The notes beneath the pieces are model-generated. The model saw nothing but the letters and a program-made list of their open reading frames with translations, was not told the DNA's origin and made no database searches. 64,000 bases of DNA from Alphaproteobacteria bacterium. GTDB taxonomy: Bacteria > Pseudomonadota > Alphaproteobacteria > Micropepsales > Micropepsaceae. The position numbers and the translations under genes are program-made. Shown here in pieces: positions 19,590 through 28,727 of the stretch. Location: assembly GCA_016124385.1 (NCBI GenBank), contig WGNU01000001.1, forward strand, positions 496,001 to 560,000, written 5' to 3'. Position 1 is the stretch's first letter. The number at the start of each line of letters is the position of its first letter.

Positions 19590-21391
19590 GGCCCGGCACG
19601 ATCCTCTTCGATGACAGCCGGGCCCGCCCCGCGCGCGCGTATCTCTTTGAGAACCCGCGCGAATGGTTGCGCGCCGACGAGCCCGGCGAGGTCGCCGGCG
19701 TGCTGGCAATGGCGGATGACGCACGCCGCGCCGGCCGCTATGTCGCGGGCACTCTCGCCTATGAGCTTGGCTATGTTCTCGAAGATAGTCTGCGTCCCCT
19801 GCTGCCCGCACAACGCGCCGTGCCGCTCGTCAGCCTCGGCGTCTATGACGCGCCGCGCGCGCTGGAGGGGGCGGCAATCGCCGCGCTGCTCGGCGAGGGT
19901 GACGCAACCGTCACCGCGCTCCGCCCGCGATGGTCGAAGGCGGCGTACGAACAGGCGGTCGCGCGGGTGAAGCAGGCGCTCGGCGAGGGCGCAATCTATC
20001 AGGCCAATCTCACCTTTCCGATCGATCTTGATCTCGGCGGCCGTCCCGCCGCGCTCTTTGCAGCGCTCCGCCGCGTCGCGCGCGTGCCGTTCGGCGCGCT
20101 GATGATCGAGGACGAGCGAACGATCCTTTCGCTTTCCCCCGAATTGTTCCTCGAGAGCGACGGCAAGACCCTCCGCACGCGCCCGATGAAGGGAACCGCT
20201 GCGCGCGCGCCCGGCGCGGCAGACGATGAAGCGGTCGCCGCCGCCCTGCCGCTGGACGCCAAGCAGCGCGCCGAGAACCTCATGATCGTCGATCTCCTGC
20301 GCAACGATCTCACGCGCATCGCCGTGCCCGGCAGCGTGCGGGTGGAGGATCTCTTCACCGTCGAGCGCTACCCGACCTTCCACGCGATGACGTCGGGCGT
20401 TGCGGCGGATCTTCGGCCAGACGCAAGCCTCGCCGAAATTCTCGCCGCGGTTTTTCCCTGCGGCTCGGTGACGGGCGCGCCCAAGATCGCGGCGATGCGC
20501 GAGATCCGCGCCCTGGAAGAAGCGCCGCGCGGCGTCTATTGCGGCGCGCTCGGCTGGGCGGGGCCGGAGGGGTGCCTGCGCTTCAACGTGGCGATCCGCA
20601 CCCTGACGATCGAGAAAGAACGCGCGGTGATGCCGGTCGGCGCCGGCCTCGTCTGGGATTCGGATGCCGTGCGCGAATACGACGAATGCCTCTTGAAGGC
20701 GCGCGTGCTGACGCAGGACCCAGAGCCCTTCCACTTGATCGAGACCATGCGCTGGAGCCGCGCGGAGGGAACGCTCCTGCTCCCCCGCCACCTCGCGCGG
20801 CTGGCGGCCTCCGCGCGCTATTTCGATTTTCCCTGGCGCGAGGACAGCGTTCGCGCGGCGCTCGATGCGGCGACGCGCGACTTGGGCGCGGGCGTCCATC
20901 GCCTCCGCCTCACGCTCGATGCGGAGGGAACGCCCCGCGTCACCGCCGCGCTTTTCGAGGGCGCGGCGGGTCCCCTGCCGATGGACGTGCCCAAAGAGGC
21001 GCCGGCCGCGCCGGTGATCCTCGCCGACACCGCGATCGATTCCATGGATCCGCACCGCCACCACAAGACGTCGCGCCGCGCGATCTATGACGAGGCCTTC
21101 GCGCGCGCGAGCGCGGCCGACCCCGCGCTCGCCGATGTGCTCTTCTTCAACGAGCGCGGCGAGCTGGCGGAGGGCAGCCGCACGAACGTTTTCATCAAGG
21201 AGAACGACCACTGGATCACGCCGCCGCTGTCGGCGGGCGCGCTGGCGGGCGTGCTGCGCGCGCATCTCCTCGACACGCGCCCCGAACGTTTCCGCGAAGG
21301 GACTATATCTCGCGATCGCTTGCTGGAGGCGGACGCGATCTTGATCGGCAACGCGCTGCGCGGGCTGACCCCCGTGCGCCTGCGCCGCTGA
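19586..21391 (+). CDS. pabB: Fused aminodeoxychorismate synthase component I / 4-amino-4-deoxychorismate lyase
   Basis: This 601-residue fusion makes p-aminobenzoate for folate. Residues 1 to about 370 form the chorismate-binding PabB domain (GAIYQANLTFPIDLDL; MKGTAARAPG; ENLMIVDLLRNDLTRI; FPCGSVTGAPKIAAMREI). From about 385 a class IV aminotransferase-like PabC domain follows (FHLIETMRWS; catalytic Lys in HHKTSRRAIYDEAF; LFFNERGELAEGSRTNVF). It starts at ATG 19586 inside the cyclase stop codon. The glutaminase subunit PabA is not in the window, and folC lies 16 kb away. Confidence 0.93.
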   Translation: MRPGTILFDDSRARPARAYLFENPREWLRADEPGEVAGVLAMADDARRAGRYVAGTLAYELGYVLEDSLRPLLPAQRAVPLVSLGVYDAPRALEGAAIAALLGEGDATVTALRPRWSKAAYEQAVARVKQALGEGAIYQANLTFPIDLDLGGRPAALFAALRRVARVPFGALMIEDERTILSLSPELFLESDGKTLRTRPMKGTAARAPGAADDEAVAAALPLDAKQRAENLMIVDLLRNDLTRIAVPGSVRVEDLFTVERYPTFHAMTSGVAADLRPDASLAEILAAVFPCGSVTGAPKIAAMREIRALEEAPRGVYCGALGWAGPEGCLRFNVAIRTLTIEKERAVMPVGAGLVWDSDAVREYDECLLKARVLTQDPEPFHLIETMRWSRAEGTLLLPRHLARLAASARYFDFPWREDSVRAALDAATRDLGAGVHRLRLTLDAEGTPRVTAALFEGAAGPLPMDVPKEAPAAPVILADTAIDSMDPHRHHKTSRRAIYDEAFARASAADPALADVLFFNERGELAEGSRTNVFIKENDHWITPPLSAGALAGVLRAHLLDTRPERFREGTISRDRLLEADAILIGNALRGLTPVRLRR

Positions 21392-21396
21392 CCGGC

Positions 21397-22008
21397 TCAG
21401 CGCTTCGCCGCGATCCCTTTGACGAAGATCGCAATATACTGATCGAGGATTTGGGCGAGGCTGTTTGCACCCTTTGCGTCGTACCACCGCCCGATGCCGT
21501 TGAAGGCATCGAATAGCGCGATCGCGAGCGCGCGCTCATCGCAGCGCCGGATCGAGCCGTCCGCGATGCCCTCGCGGATGATCTCGCGCACCGCGTGATT
21601 GAGCTGGCGCCGCCCCGCGATGTTCGAGCGCCGCGACGCCGGCGCGAGGTCGCGCGGCTCGGTCGTGACCAAACACCGCCCGAAATCCTCGCAGATGATT
21701 TCCGCATAGAGACGGAAAAACCGCGTCAGCCTTTCGAGGCCGCTTGCATCTGGATCGCTCGTCTTGTCGAGCGCGTGCGCGAAGGAATCGAGCGCCAGCC
21801 GCCCGCAGGCAAAGAGCAGCTCGTCCTTGCTTTTGGCATAGTAGTAGAGCGCGGGCTTGGTCACGCCCAGTTCCTGCGCCACGTCGTCGAGCGTCGCCTG
21901 GTGAAAGCCGAGGCGATTGAACGTCCGCGCCGCCGCCAGCAGCACTTCCATCCGCCGCTTCTCGTATTTCGCGCTGGTCTCGGCCTTGGATCTCGTTTTC
22001 GTCGCCAT
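21397..22008 (-). CDS. TetR family transcriptional regulator
   Basis: A 203-residue repressor-type protein. The N-terminal helix-turn-helix is clear (EVLLAAARTFNRLGFHQATL, then DDVAQELGVTKPALYYYAKS), followed by an all-helical ligand domain. It is divergent from the acyl-CoA dehydrogenase gene 127 bp away and probably controls the 22135-27864 cassette, most simply in response to an acyl-CoA. It converges on pabB with a 5-bp gap. Confidence 0.92.
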   Translation of the reverse strand: MATKTRSKAETSAKYEKRRMEVLLAAARTFNRLGFHQATLDDVAQELGVTKPALYYYAKSKDELLFACGRLALDSFAHALDKTSDPDASGLERLTRFFRLYAEIICEDFGRCLVTTEPRDLAPASRRSNIAGRRQLNHAVREIIREGIADGSIRRCDERALAIALFDAFNGIGRWYDAKGANSLAQILDQYIAIFVKGIAAKR

Positions 22009-22069
22009 GCTGCTGCCCGATTCGCCCGCGGCATCGTTCTTCCCACAGCCCGCCCTGGCGCGAAAGCGC

Positions 22070-22110
22070 TTGACAGGCTGAAGGAGTCCCTATCACTTCT
22101 ACTGACTGGA
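22070..22110 (+). promoter_or_regulatory. Promoter/operator region of the acyl-CoA cassette
   Basis: The 126-bp divergent region holds TTGACA at 22070-22075, a TATCAC 15 bp further on, and an imperfect dyad TACT-N8-AGTA just downstream. It is AT-rich before the GTG at 22135, which follows AAAGGTG. The spacing is short for a housekeeping promoter, and the TetR operator assignment is a guess from position. Confidence 0.3.
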
Positions 22111-22134
22111 AAGTAAAAAAATAAAGGTGATGCC

Positions 22135-23289
22135 GTGGGAGCAACGTCGCCCTGGATGACCGAGGAATTGTCGATCCTCGCCCAGCACGTGTCGCGCTTT
22201 CTCGAGCGCGAATTCGTGCCGCATCGTCAGCGCTGGGACGATGCGGGCGTCGTCGACCGCGACGCGTGGCGCAAGGCCGGCGAGGCGGGGCTTCTCTGCG
22301 CCAGCATTCCGGAAGAATTCGGCGGCGGCGGCGGCACGCGCGCGCATGACATCGTGATCGCGCAGGAAACGGCGCGCGCCGGCCTCGGCGGCGGTTTCGG
22401 CGCGGGCAACGGCGTCCATTCAACGATCGTCGCGCACTACATCCTCGCCTACGGCACGCAGGAACAGAAAGAGCGCTGGCTGCCGAAGATGGCCTCGGGC
22501 GAGTACGTCTCGGCCGTCGCGATGACGGAACCGGGCACGGGCTCGGACTTGCAGGCCGTGCGCACGACCGCGACGCGCACCAACGCGGGCTATGTGCTGA
22601 ACGGCCAGAAGACCTTCATCACTAACGGCCAGAACGCCGACATCGTTGTCGTCGTCGCCAAGACGGACCCGGCGGCGGGCTCCAAGGGCGTCTCGCTCAT
22701 CGTCGTTGAGACGGCGAACGCAGAAGGTTTCAAGCGCGGGCGGAACCTTGAAAAGATCGGCATGCCCGCGCAGGACACGTCGGAGCTTTTCTTCGACGAT
22801 GTGGCGGTACCGGCGGAAAACCTGCTCGGCGGCGTGGAGGGGCAGGGCTTCGTCCAATTGATGGTGCAGCTCGCCTGGGAGCGTCTCTCCTGCGCGTTCG
22901 GCGCGGTCGTCGAGATGGAGCGCGCGGTCGACCTCACGGTGCAATATGTGCGCGAGCGCAAGGCCTTCGGCCAGCCGCTGATGAGCTTTCAGAACACGCA
23001 GTTCAAGCTTGCCGAAGCCAAGACGCAGGCCGTCATCGGCCGCAATTTCGTCGATCAGCTGCTCGTGCGCCTGCTCGACGGCGATCTCGATCCCACCACC
23101 GCCGCGATGGCGAAATGGTGGGCGACCGACATGCAGTGCAAGGTGATCGACGAGTGCCTGCAGCTCTACGGCGGCTATGGCTACATGATGGAATACCCCA
23201 TCGCGCGCATGTACGCCGACGCGCGCGTGCAGAAGATCTACGCCGGCACCAACGAAATCATGAAGATGCTGATTGCCCGCGCGCTCTAG
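22135..23289 (+). CDS. Acyl-CoA dehydrogenase
   Basis: This 384-residue FAD enzyme introduces the alpha-beta double bond in an acyl-CoA. Visible motifs are VAMTEPGTGSDLQAV, NGQKTFITNGQNAD, RKAFGQPL and LQLYGGYGYMMEYPIARMY. The usual medium-chain base position reads IYAGTNE (Ala instead of Glu), while Glu249 in LAWERLSCAFG occupies the isovaleryl/long-chain-type base position, so the catalytic base is probably of that type. The start is GTG 22135 (an ATG is available at 22156). It is the first gene of the cassette under the divergent TetR gene. Confidence 0.95.
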   Translation: MGATSPWMTEELSILAQHVSRFLEREFVPHRQRWDDAGVVDRDAWRKAGEAGLLCASIPEEFGGGGGTRAHDIVIAQETARAGLGGGFGAGNGVHSTIVAHYILAYGTQEQKERWLPKMASGEYVSAVAMTEPGTGSDLQAVRTTATRTNAGYVLNGQKTFITNGQNADIVVVVAKTDPAAGSKGVSLIVVETANAEGFKRGRNLEKIGMPAQDTSELFFDDVAVPAENLLGGVEGQGFVQLMVQLAWERLSCAFGAVVEMERAVDLTVQYVRERKAFGQPLMSFQNTQFKLAEAKTQAVIGRNFVDQLLVRLLDGDLDPTTAAMAKWWATDMQCKVIDECLQLYGGYGYMMEYPIARMYADARVQKIYAGTNEIMKMLIARAL

Positions 23290-23321
23290 GCGCGAGGCGG
23301 CGGCCAAGCAGGAGACCGAGA

Positions 23322-24506
23322 ATGGCGAACGAAGTCAGAGTGGCTGGCGTGGGCATGATCCCGTTCACGAAGCCGGGCGCGAGCGAGACCTACAACGTCA
23401 TGGGCGAGAAGGCGGCGAAGGCGGCCTTCGCCGACGCGGGCCTGCCCTATGACGCGGTCGAGCAGATCTATGTCGGCTACGTCTGCGGCGATTCCACCTG
23501 CGGCCAGGCGGCCGTCTATCGCCTCGGTCTCTCGGGCGTGCCGATCATCAACGTCAACAACAATTGCTCGACCGGTTCCTCCGCGCTTTTCCTCGCCCGT
23601 CAGGCGGTCGAGAGCGGCATGGCGGAATGCGCGCTCGCGCTCGGCTTTGAAGAGATGCGCCCGGGCGCCCTCGGCGCGGTCTTCAACGATCGCCCGAGCC
23701 CCATGGAGCGCCAGTTCAAGGAGATGATCGAGCTTCAGGGCTTCGACAAGCAGGCGCCGGGCGCCGCGCAGTTCTTCGGCGGCGCGGGCAAGGAATATTC
23801 CGAGAAATACGGCACGCGCCGCGAGACCTTCGCCAAGATCGCCTCGAAAGCGCGCACGCACGCCGCGAACAACCCCTTCGCGATCTTCAAGGACCCGCTG
23901 ACGGTTGAGGAAGTGCTGGGCTCGCCGCAGATCTTCGGGCCCTTGACGCGCTATCAATGCTGCCCGCCGACCTGCGGTGCGGCGGCGGCGATCCTCTGCA
24001 CGCCGGCCTTCGCGAAGAAGCACGGCATCGATGCGTCGATCGTCATCAAGGGTCAGGCCATGACGACCGATGGCCCGACGACCTTCGATGATCACTCGAT
24101 GATCAAGCTCATCGGCTACGACATGGCGAAGGATGCCGCTCAGCGCGTCTATGAGAAGGCGGGCGTGGGGCCGGAGGACGTGCAGGTCGTCGAACTGCAT
24201 GATTGCTTCACCGCGAACGAGCTTCTCACTTACGAGGCGCTGGGCCTCACGCCCGAAGGCACCGCCGAGAAATTCATCTGGGACGGCGACAACACCTATG
24301 GCGGCAAGTTCGTGACGAACCCCTCCGGCGGCTTGCTGTCGAAGGGTCATCCGCTCGGCGCGACCGGTTTGGCGCAATGCACCGAACTCGTCTGGCAGCT
24401 GCGCGGTCAGGCCGACAAGCGCCAGGTCGAGGGCGCGCGTCACGCGCTCCAGCACAATCTGGGTCTGGGCGGCGCGTGTGTCGTCACCCTCTACGGCAAG
24501 GCGTGA
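23322..24506 (+). CDS. SCP-x type thiolase (lipid-transfer-protein family)
   Basis: This 394-residue thiolase of the SCP2 type lacks a sterol-carrier domain. The nucleophilic cysteine is in NNNCSTGSSALFLARQAVE, and the HDCFTANE and GHPLGATGLAQC motifs complete the active site, so thiolytic activity is expected (unlike aldolase relatives that lose these residues). It would release acetyl-CoA or propionyl-CoA in the last step of the cassette. ATG 23322 follows AGGAGA; the frame is open upstream to 23115 inside the dehydrogenase gene but is not family-like there. Confidence 0.93.
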   Translation: MANEVRVAGVGMIPFTKPGASETYNVMGEKAAKAAFADAGLPYDAVEQIYVGYVCGDSTCGQAAVYRLGLSGVPIINVNNNCSTGSSALFLARQAVESGMAECALALGFEEMRPGALGAVFNDRPSPMERQFKEMIELQGFDKQAPGAAQFFGGAGKEYSEKYGTRRETFAKIASKARTHAANNPFAIFKDPLTVEEVLGSPQIFGPLTRYQCCPPTCGAAAAILCTPAFAKKHGIDASIVIKGQAMTTDGPTTFDDHSMIKLIGYDMAKDAAQRVYEKAGVGPEDVQVVELHDCFTANELLTYEALGLTPEGTAEKFIWDGDNTYGGKFVTNPSGGLLSKGHPLGATGLAQCTELVWQLRGQADKRQVEGARHALQHNLGLGGACVVTLYGKA

Positions 24507-24513
24507 GCCTGCG

Positions 24514-24969
24514 ATGATCGACAGGAAATTCATCGGTATGACGCTGCCGAAAACCAGCGTCGATGTGGAGAAGGGGCAGTTGCGCTTCTTCGCCAAGGCG
24601 ACGGGCGAGACGAACCCCATCTATTTCGACGAGGCGGCGGCGAAGGATGCGGGCCACCCCGCGCTTCCCGCGCCGCCCACCTTCGCCTTCTCGCTCAATC
24701 TGCTGGCACCGCAAAAGGTCAATTGGCTGCAGGAGATGGGCGTCAACATCGCCAACATCCTGCACGGCGAGCAGGCCTTTGAATATTTCAAGCCGATCTA
24801 CGCGGGCGACGTCATCACGCTGCAATCGCGCGTCGCCGACATCTACGACAAGAAGGGCGGCGCGCTCGAATTCATCGTCATGGAGCTCGACGCGGAGAAC
24901 CAGCGCGGCGAATTGTGCGTCCGCCAGCGCATGGTCACCGTCGTGCGCAATTCGGGAGCCGCGAAATGA
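24514..24969 (+). CDS. MaoC-like hot-dog protein, probable non-catalytic hydratase half
   Basis: A 151-residue protein with a FAS1-like dehydratase/MaoC N-terminal-type fold (IGMTLPKTSVDVEKGQLRFF; AKATGETNPIYFDE). At the hydratase motif the Asp is Glu32 and the His is Tyr37, so it likely lacks catalysis and pairs with the next gene's product. It begins 7 nt after the thiolase stop and overlaps the next gene by 4 bp (ATGA), consistent with a 1:1 complex. Confidence 0.85.
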   Translation: MIDRKFIGMTLPKTSVDVEKGQLRFFAKATGETNPIYFDEAAAKDAGHPALPAPPTFAFSLNLLAPQKVNWLQEMGVNIANILHGEQAFEYFKPIYAGDVITLQSRVADIYDKKGGALEFIVMELDAENQRGELCVRQRMVTVVRNSGAAK

Positions 24970-25379
24970 GCGTGATCACCTATGATTCCGTGAAGGTCGG
25001 CGACCGCCTGCCCGAACATGTCTGCGGCCCCATCACGCGCACGACGCTCGCGCTCTTCGCGGGCGGCTCGGGCGATCACATGCCGCTGCACATCGATAGC
25101 GATTTCTGCAAGCGGGCCGGCATTCCCGATGTCTTCGCGCACGGCATGCTCTCGATGGCCTATCTCGCGCAATTGCTGACGAGATGGGTGCCGCAGAGCC
25201 AGATCGTGAACTGGAACGCGCGCTTCATCTCCATCACGCCGGTGAACGCGACGGTGCTGTGCAACGGCGAGGTGATGAAGAAGTTCGACGATCAACAGCG
25301 CGTGCTTCTGTCGATCAACACGAAGGTGAAGGACGGCGCCGAAACGCTGTCCGGCGAAGCGCTAATCGCGCTTCCCTAA
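24966..25379 (+). CDS. MaoC-like enoyl-CoA hydratase, catalytic half
   Basis: A 137-residue single hot-dog domain with the hydratase motif intact: Asp37-x4-His42 in GGSGDHMPLHIDSDF, then VFAHGMLSMAYLAQLL. It would hydrate the enoyl-CoA made by the dehydrogenase, probably as a heteromer with the preceding MaoC-like protein. The start ATG is embedded in the upstream stop. Confidence 0.88.
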   Translation: MSVITYDSVKVGDRLPEHVCGPITRTTLALFAGGSGDHMPLHIDSDFCKRAGIPDVFAHGMLSMAYLAQLLTRWVPQSQIVNWNARFISITPVNATVLCNGEVMKKFDDQQRVLLSINTKVKDGAETLSGEALIALP

Positions 25380-25401
25380 AACAAGGCAACGGGAGAGGTC
25401 T

Positions 25402-26238
25402 ATGTCGAAGAAGCTGGAGGGCAAGGTCGCCCTCGTCACGGGCTCGGGTCGCGGCATCGGCCGCGCGATCGCGCTGAAATTCGCGTCCGAAGGCGCGCAT
25501 GTCGTCGTCAACGATCTCGATGAGGCACCCGCCGCCGAGGTTGTCGGTGAGATCAAGAAAATGGGCGGCGATGCCCGCGCGGTGGTCGGCTCGGTGACGG
25601 CGCCCGATTTCGGCGAGCGCTTCGTGAAGGAGGCGATGGACGCGTGGGGCAACCTCCACATCATCGTCAACAACGCAGGCTACACCTGGGACAGCGTCAT
25701 CCAGAAGATGACGGACGAGCAATGGGACGCGATGCTCGACGTCCATCTGAAGGCGCCGTTCCGCATCCTGCGCGCGGCGGCCGAGCCCATCCGCATCTTG
25801 TCGAAGGAAGAGGCGGGCAAAGGCCAGAACGTCGTCCGCAAGGTCGTCAACATTTCATCGATCGCGGGCACGGGCGGCAATCCGGGCCAGACGAATTATT
25901 CCTCCGCCAAGGCCGGCATCACCGGCATGACGAAGACGCTGGCCAAGGAATGGGGCCGCTACAAGGTGACGGTCAATTGCGTCGCCTACGGCTACATCCA
26001 GACGCGCCTGACGCAGCCTTTGGGCGGCGAGCAGGCGACGATCGATGTCGAGGGCCACACGGTGAACGTCGGCGTTCAAGCGGCCTCGCTCGCGATGATG
26101 GATCGCATGATCCCGCTCGGCCGCGGCGGCACGCCGGAGGATGCGGCGGGCGCTGTCTACATGTTCTGCATCCCGGAATCGGACTACGTCTCGGGGCAGG
26201 TTATCGTGTGCGGCGGCGGCTACGGCTCGGTGATGTAG
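25402..26238 (+). CDS. Short-chain dehydrogenase/reductase, probable 3-hydroxyacyl-CoA dehydrogenase
   Basis: This 278-residue classical SDR has the cofactor motif TGSGRGIGRA, NNAGYTWDS, catalytic Ser in NISSIAG, and YSSAKAGITG (Tyr-x3-Lys). VNDLDEAP after strand 2 has Asp, suggesting NAD. In this context it most likely oxidises the 3-hydroxyacyl-CoA. It is comparable to the dehydrogenase domains of multifunctional peroxisomal proteins. The start follows GGGAGAGG. Confidence 0.92.
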   Translation: MSKKLEGKVALVTGSGRGIGRAIALKFASEGAHVVVNDLDEAPAAEVVGEIKKMGGDARAVVGSVTAPDFGERFVKEAMDAWGNLHIIVNNAGYTWDSVIQKMTDEQWDAMLDVHLKAPFRILRAAAEPIRILSKEEAGKGQNVVRKVVNISSIAGTGGNPGQTNYSSAKAGITGMTKTLAKEWGRYKVTVNCVAYGYIQTRLTQPLGGEQATIDVEGHTVNVGVQAASLAMMDRMIPLGRGGTPEDAAGAVYMFCIPESDYVSGQVIVCGGGYGSVM

Positions 26239-26301
26239 CAGCCCAATACTGCCAAGGCGGGCGCAGTCTCGCCGCGTAACGAATAAGCGGGAGGAAGCGC
26301 C

Positions 26302-27864
26302 GTGGTCTTTTACTTGACGCAGGGCCTGCACCACAGCGTGCAGCAACAGCCGAACCGCGAGGCGACGGTGTTCGGCGCGCGGCGCCGAACCTGGAGGGAG
26401 GTGACCGACCGCGTCGCGCGCTACGCCGCCGCGCTGACGAAACTCGGCCTTCAGCGCGGCGATCGCGTCGCCATCATCGCGCTCAACAGCGATGCCTATT
26501 TGGAGACGTACTACGCCGTCGCCTGGGCGGGCGGCGTGACGGTGCCGGGCAATATCCGCTGGGCGGCGCCCGAGCACCTCTATGCTTTGCAGGACAGCGA
26601 GGCTTCGTTCCTCATCGTTGATCGCAATTTCTTGCCGCTGGTGCCAGCGCTCACCGCCGGCTGCACCTTCCGCGCGGTGCTCTTTTTGGATGACGGCGAG
26701 GCGCCTTCCGGCACCCAGTCTGTGCAGAAATTAATCGCCGAGACCGCGCCGATGGCGGATCGCTGTGGCCACGACGAGGAACTGGCCGGCATCTTCTATA
26801 CGGGCGGCACGACCGGCCGCTCGAAAGGCGTGATGCTCTCGCACGGCAACCTCATCTCGAATTTTCTCTGCTCGAGCACGGTCTCGCCCTACGGCACCTC
26901 GGCGATCTTTCTTCACTCGCCGCCGATGTTCCATCTGGCGGATGCCGCCACCATCGTGGCGATCACGATGGTCGCCGGCACGCACGTCATCGTGCCCTTC
27001 TTCAGCGCGGAGAATGTCGTGAAGGCCGTCGAGGCCGAGCGCGTCACCGCCGTCGTCCTGGTCCCCACGATGTTCGGCATGCTGAAGGAATATCTGGCGA
27101 AGAACCCGGGCGATCTCGGCTCCGTCACGCGCGTGACCTACGGCGCCTCGCCGATTTCAGAGGCGCTGCTGCGCGACGCGATGGCGATGTTTCCCAATGC
27201 CGCGTTCTCGCAGGCCTATGGCCAGACGGAACTCTCGCCCGCCGCCACCATCCTCGAGCCGCAATTCCACAAAGTGGAGGAGGGCGGCAAATCCTATCTC
27301 CGCTCGGCCGGCCGCGCGATCCCGGGCGTGGACGTCAAGATCATCGATGAGGACATGAACGAATGCCCGCGCGGCACCGTGGGCGAAATCGCCGCGCGCG
27401 GCCCCAACGCGATGCTCGGCTATTGGAAGCAGCCCGAACTCACCGCGCGCACCAAGGTCGATGGCTGGGTGCGCACCGGCGATGCCGGCTACATGGACGA
27501 GGATGGCTTCGTCTTCCTCGTCGATCGCGTGAAGGACATGATCGTCTCGGGCGGCGAGAACGTTTACTCCGCCGAGGTCGAGAACGCCGTCTCCGCGCAC
27601 CCGATGGTGGCGGAATGCGCCGTGATCGGCGTGCCGGACGAGAAATGGGGCGAGCGCGTGCACGCGATCGTGCGCCTGATCGAGCCGGGCGCGCTGACGC
27701 AGGAAGGCATGATCGCCCACTGCAAGACGCTGATCGCCGGCTACAAATGCCCCCGCTCGGTCGAGTTCCGCACCGATCCCCTGCCGCTTTCGGGCGCGGG
27801 CAAGATCCTCAAGACCGAACTGCGCAAGCCCTTCTGGGAAGGCCAGACCCGCCGCGTCGGCTAG
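26302..27864 (+). CDS. Acyl-CoA synthetase (AMP-forming)
   Basis: A 520-residue ANL-family ligase that activates a carboxylic acid to its CoA ester. Motifs are YTGGTTGRSKGVMLSHGN, AYGQTELSPAA, GWVRTGDAGYMDEDGF, RVKDMIVSGGENVY and the catalytic-Lys region SGAGKILKTELRK. Substrate chain length cannot be read. GTG 26302 lies behind GGGAGGAA. It is the last gene of the cassette and supplies its entry substrate. Confidence 0.93.
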   Translation: MVFYLTQGLHHSVQQQPNREATVFGARRRTWREVTDRVARYAAALTKLGLQRGDRVAIIALNSDAYLETYYAVAWAGGVTVPGNIRWAAPEHLYALQDSEASFLIVDRNFLPLVPALTAGCTFRAVLFLDDGEAPSGTQSVQKLIAETAPMADRCGHDEELAGIFYTGGTTGRSKGVMLSHGNLISNFLCSSTVSPYGTSAIFLHSPPMFHLADAATIVAITMVAGTHVIVPFFSAENVVKAVEAERVTAVVLVPTMFGMLKEYLAKNPGDLGSVTRVTYGASPISEALLRDAMAMFPNAAFSQAYGQTELSPAATILEPQFHKVEEGGKSYLRSAGRAIPGVDVKIIDEDMNECPRGTVGEIAARGPNAMLGYWKQPELTARTKVDGWVRTGDAGYMDEDGFVFLVDRVKDMIVSGGENVYSAEVENAVSAHPMVAECAVIGVPDEKWGERVHAIVRLIEPGALTQEGMIAHCKTLIAGYKCPRSVEFRTDPLPLSGAGKILKTELRKPFWEGQTRRVG

Positions 27865-27892
27865 ACGCGCCTCCTGCGGCTGTGAGGTGGAT

Positions 27893-27968
<76 letters not shown>

Positions 27969-28058
27969 ATCGCCGCCGGCCCGGCCATGGGGGGCCGGGG
28001 GCGGGGACCCTAATGCATTTTCGCGCACGGGGGAAAGGGCCCGCGCCGGGAAAAGGCG

Positions 28059-28583
28059 CTAGCGGTCCTCGTCCTTGTCGCTCTCGATCTCGATGTCGGA
28101 GAGATCGTCGTCCTCGTCGTCGTCCGCGATGAGCGCGTCGTCCTCGTCGTCGTCGCCTTCGACGTCGTCCTCATCGACCTCGATGAGGTCGGGATCGACC
28201 TCTTCCTGGCCGCGCCGCACGGTCGTGCGCTCGAGCTTGCTTTCGTCCTCGTCGTCGTCCTCGTCGGCCTCGACGGGCGTATCAGCCTCGGCGAGTTCTT
28301 CTTCCTCGGCCTCTTCTTCCTCTTCGGCCTCGACCTCGACGTCTTCGTCCTCAGTCTCGTCCTCGACGTCTTCGGCGTCGTTCTCTTCGGGTTCCGCCGC
28401 ATTGCCGATCGGGGCCGCGACCTTTCCCTTGTCGCTCGCGCGAGAGCGGCGCGAGCGCAGCAGCATCTCAGGTTCGAAGCTGAAGGCGCATTTCGGGCAG
28501 ACGATCGGGCGCTTGTTCAGGTCGTAGAAGCGGGTCGCGCAGCTCGGGCACTGCCGCTTCGCTCCGATATCGGGTTTCGCCAC
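28059..28583 (-). CDS. TIGR02300-type zinc-ribbon protein with acidic tail
   Basis: A 174-residue protein. The N-terminus has a zinc ribbon, [21 protein letters not shown], the signature of the alphaproteobacterial TIGR02300 family. From about residue 65 on it is almost pure Asp/Glu with little hydrophobic content, so it is probably disordered. Its function is unknown. The start is GTG 28583, giving the family-typical beginning [11 protein letters not shown]. It is divergent from aroA, with 144 bp between. Confidence 0.88.
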   Translation of the reverse strand: MAKPDIGAKRQCPSCATRFYDLNKRPIVCPKCAFSFEPEMLLRSRRSRASDKGKVAAPIGNAAEPEENDAEDVEDETEDEDVEVEAEEEEEAEEEELAEADTPVEADEDDDEDESKLERTTVRRGQEEVDPDLIEVDEDDVEGDDDEDDALIADDDEDDDLSDIEIESDKDEDR

Positions 28584-28727
28584 GGGGCTGATAGTCCTCG
28601 TTGTGGGCTGGACGGATCGCCGGTCCGGGATTTTGAGGGCGATCCCATTGCCACGATCGAGGGGCCCTGTCAAAAGGGTTTCGCTGACGTCAACCCCTTT
28701 TTCCGCGAGAGATTTTTGAGGGTGAGC

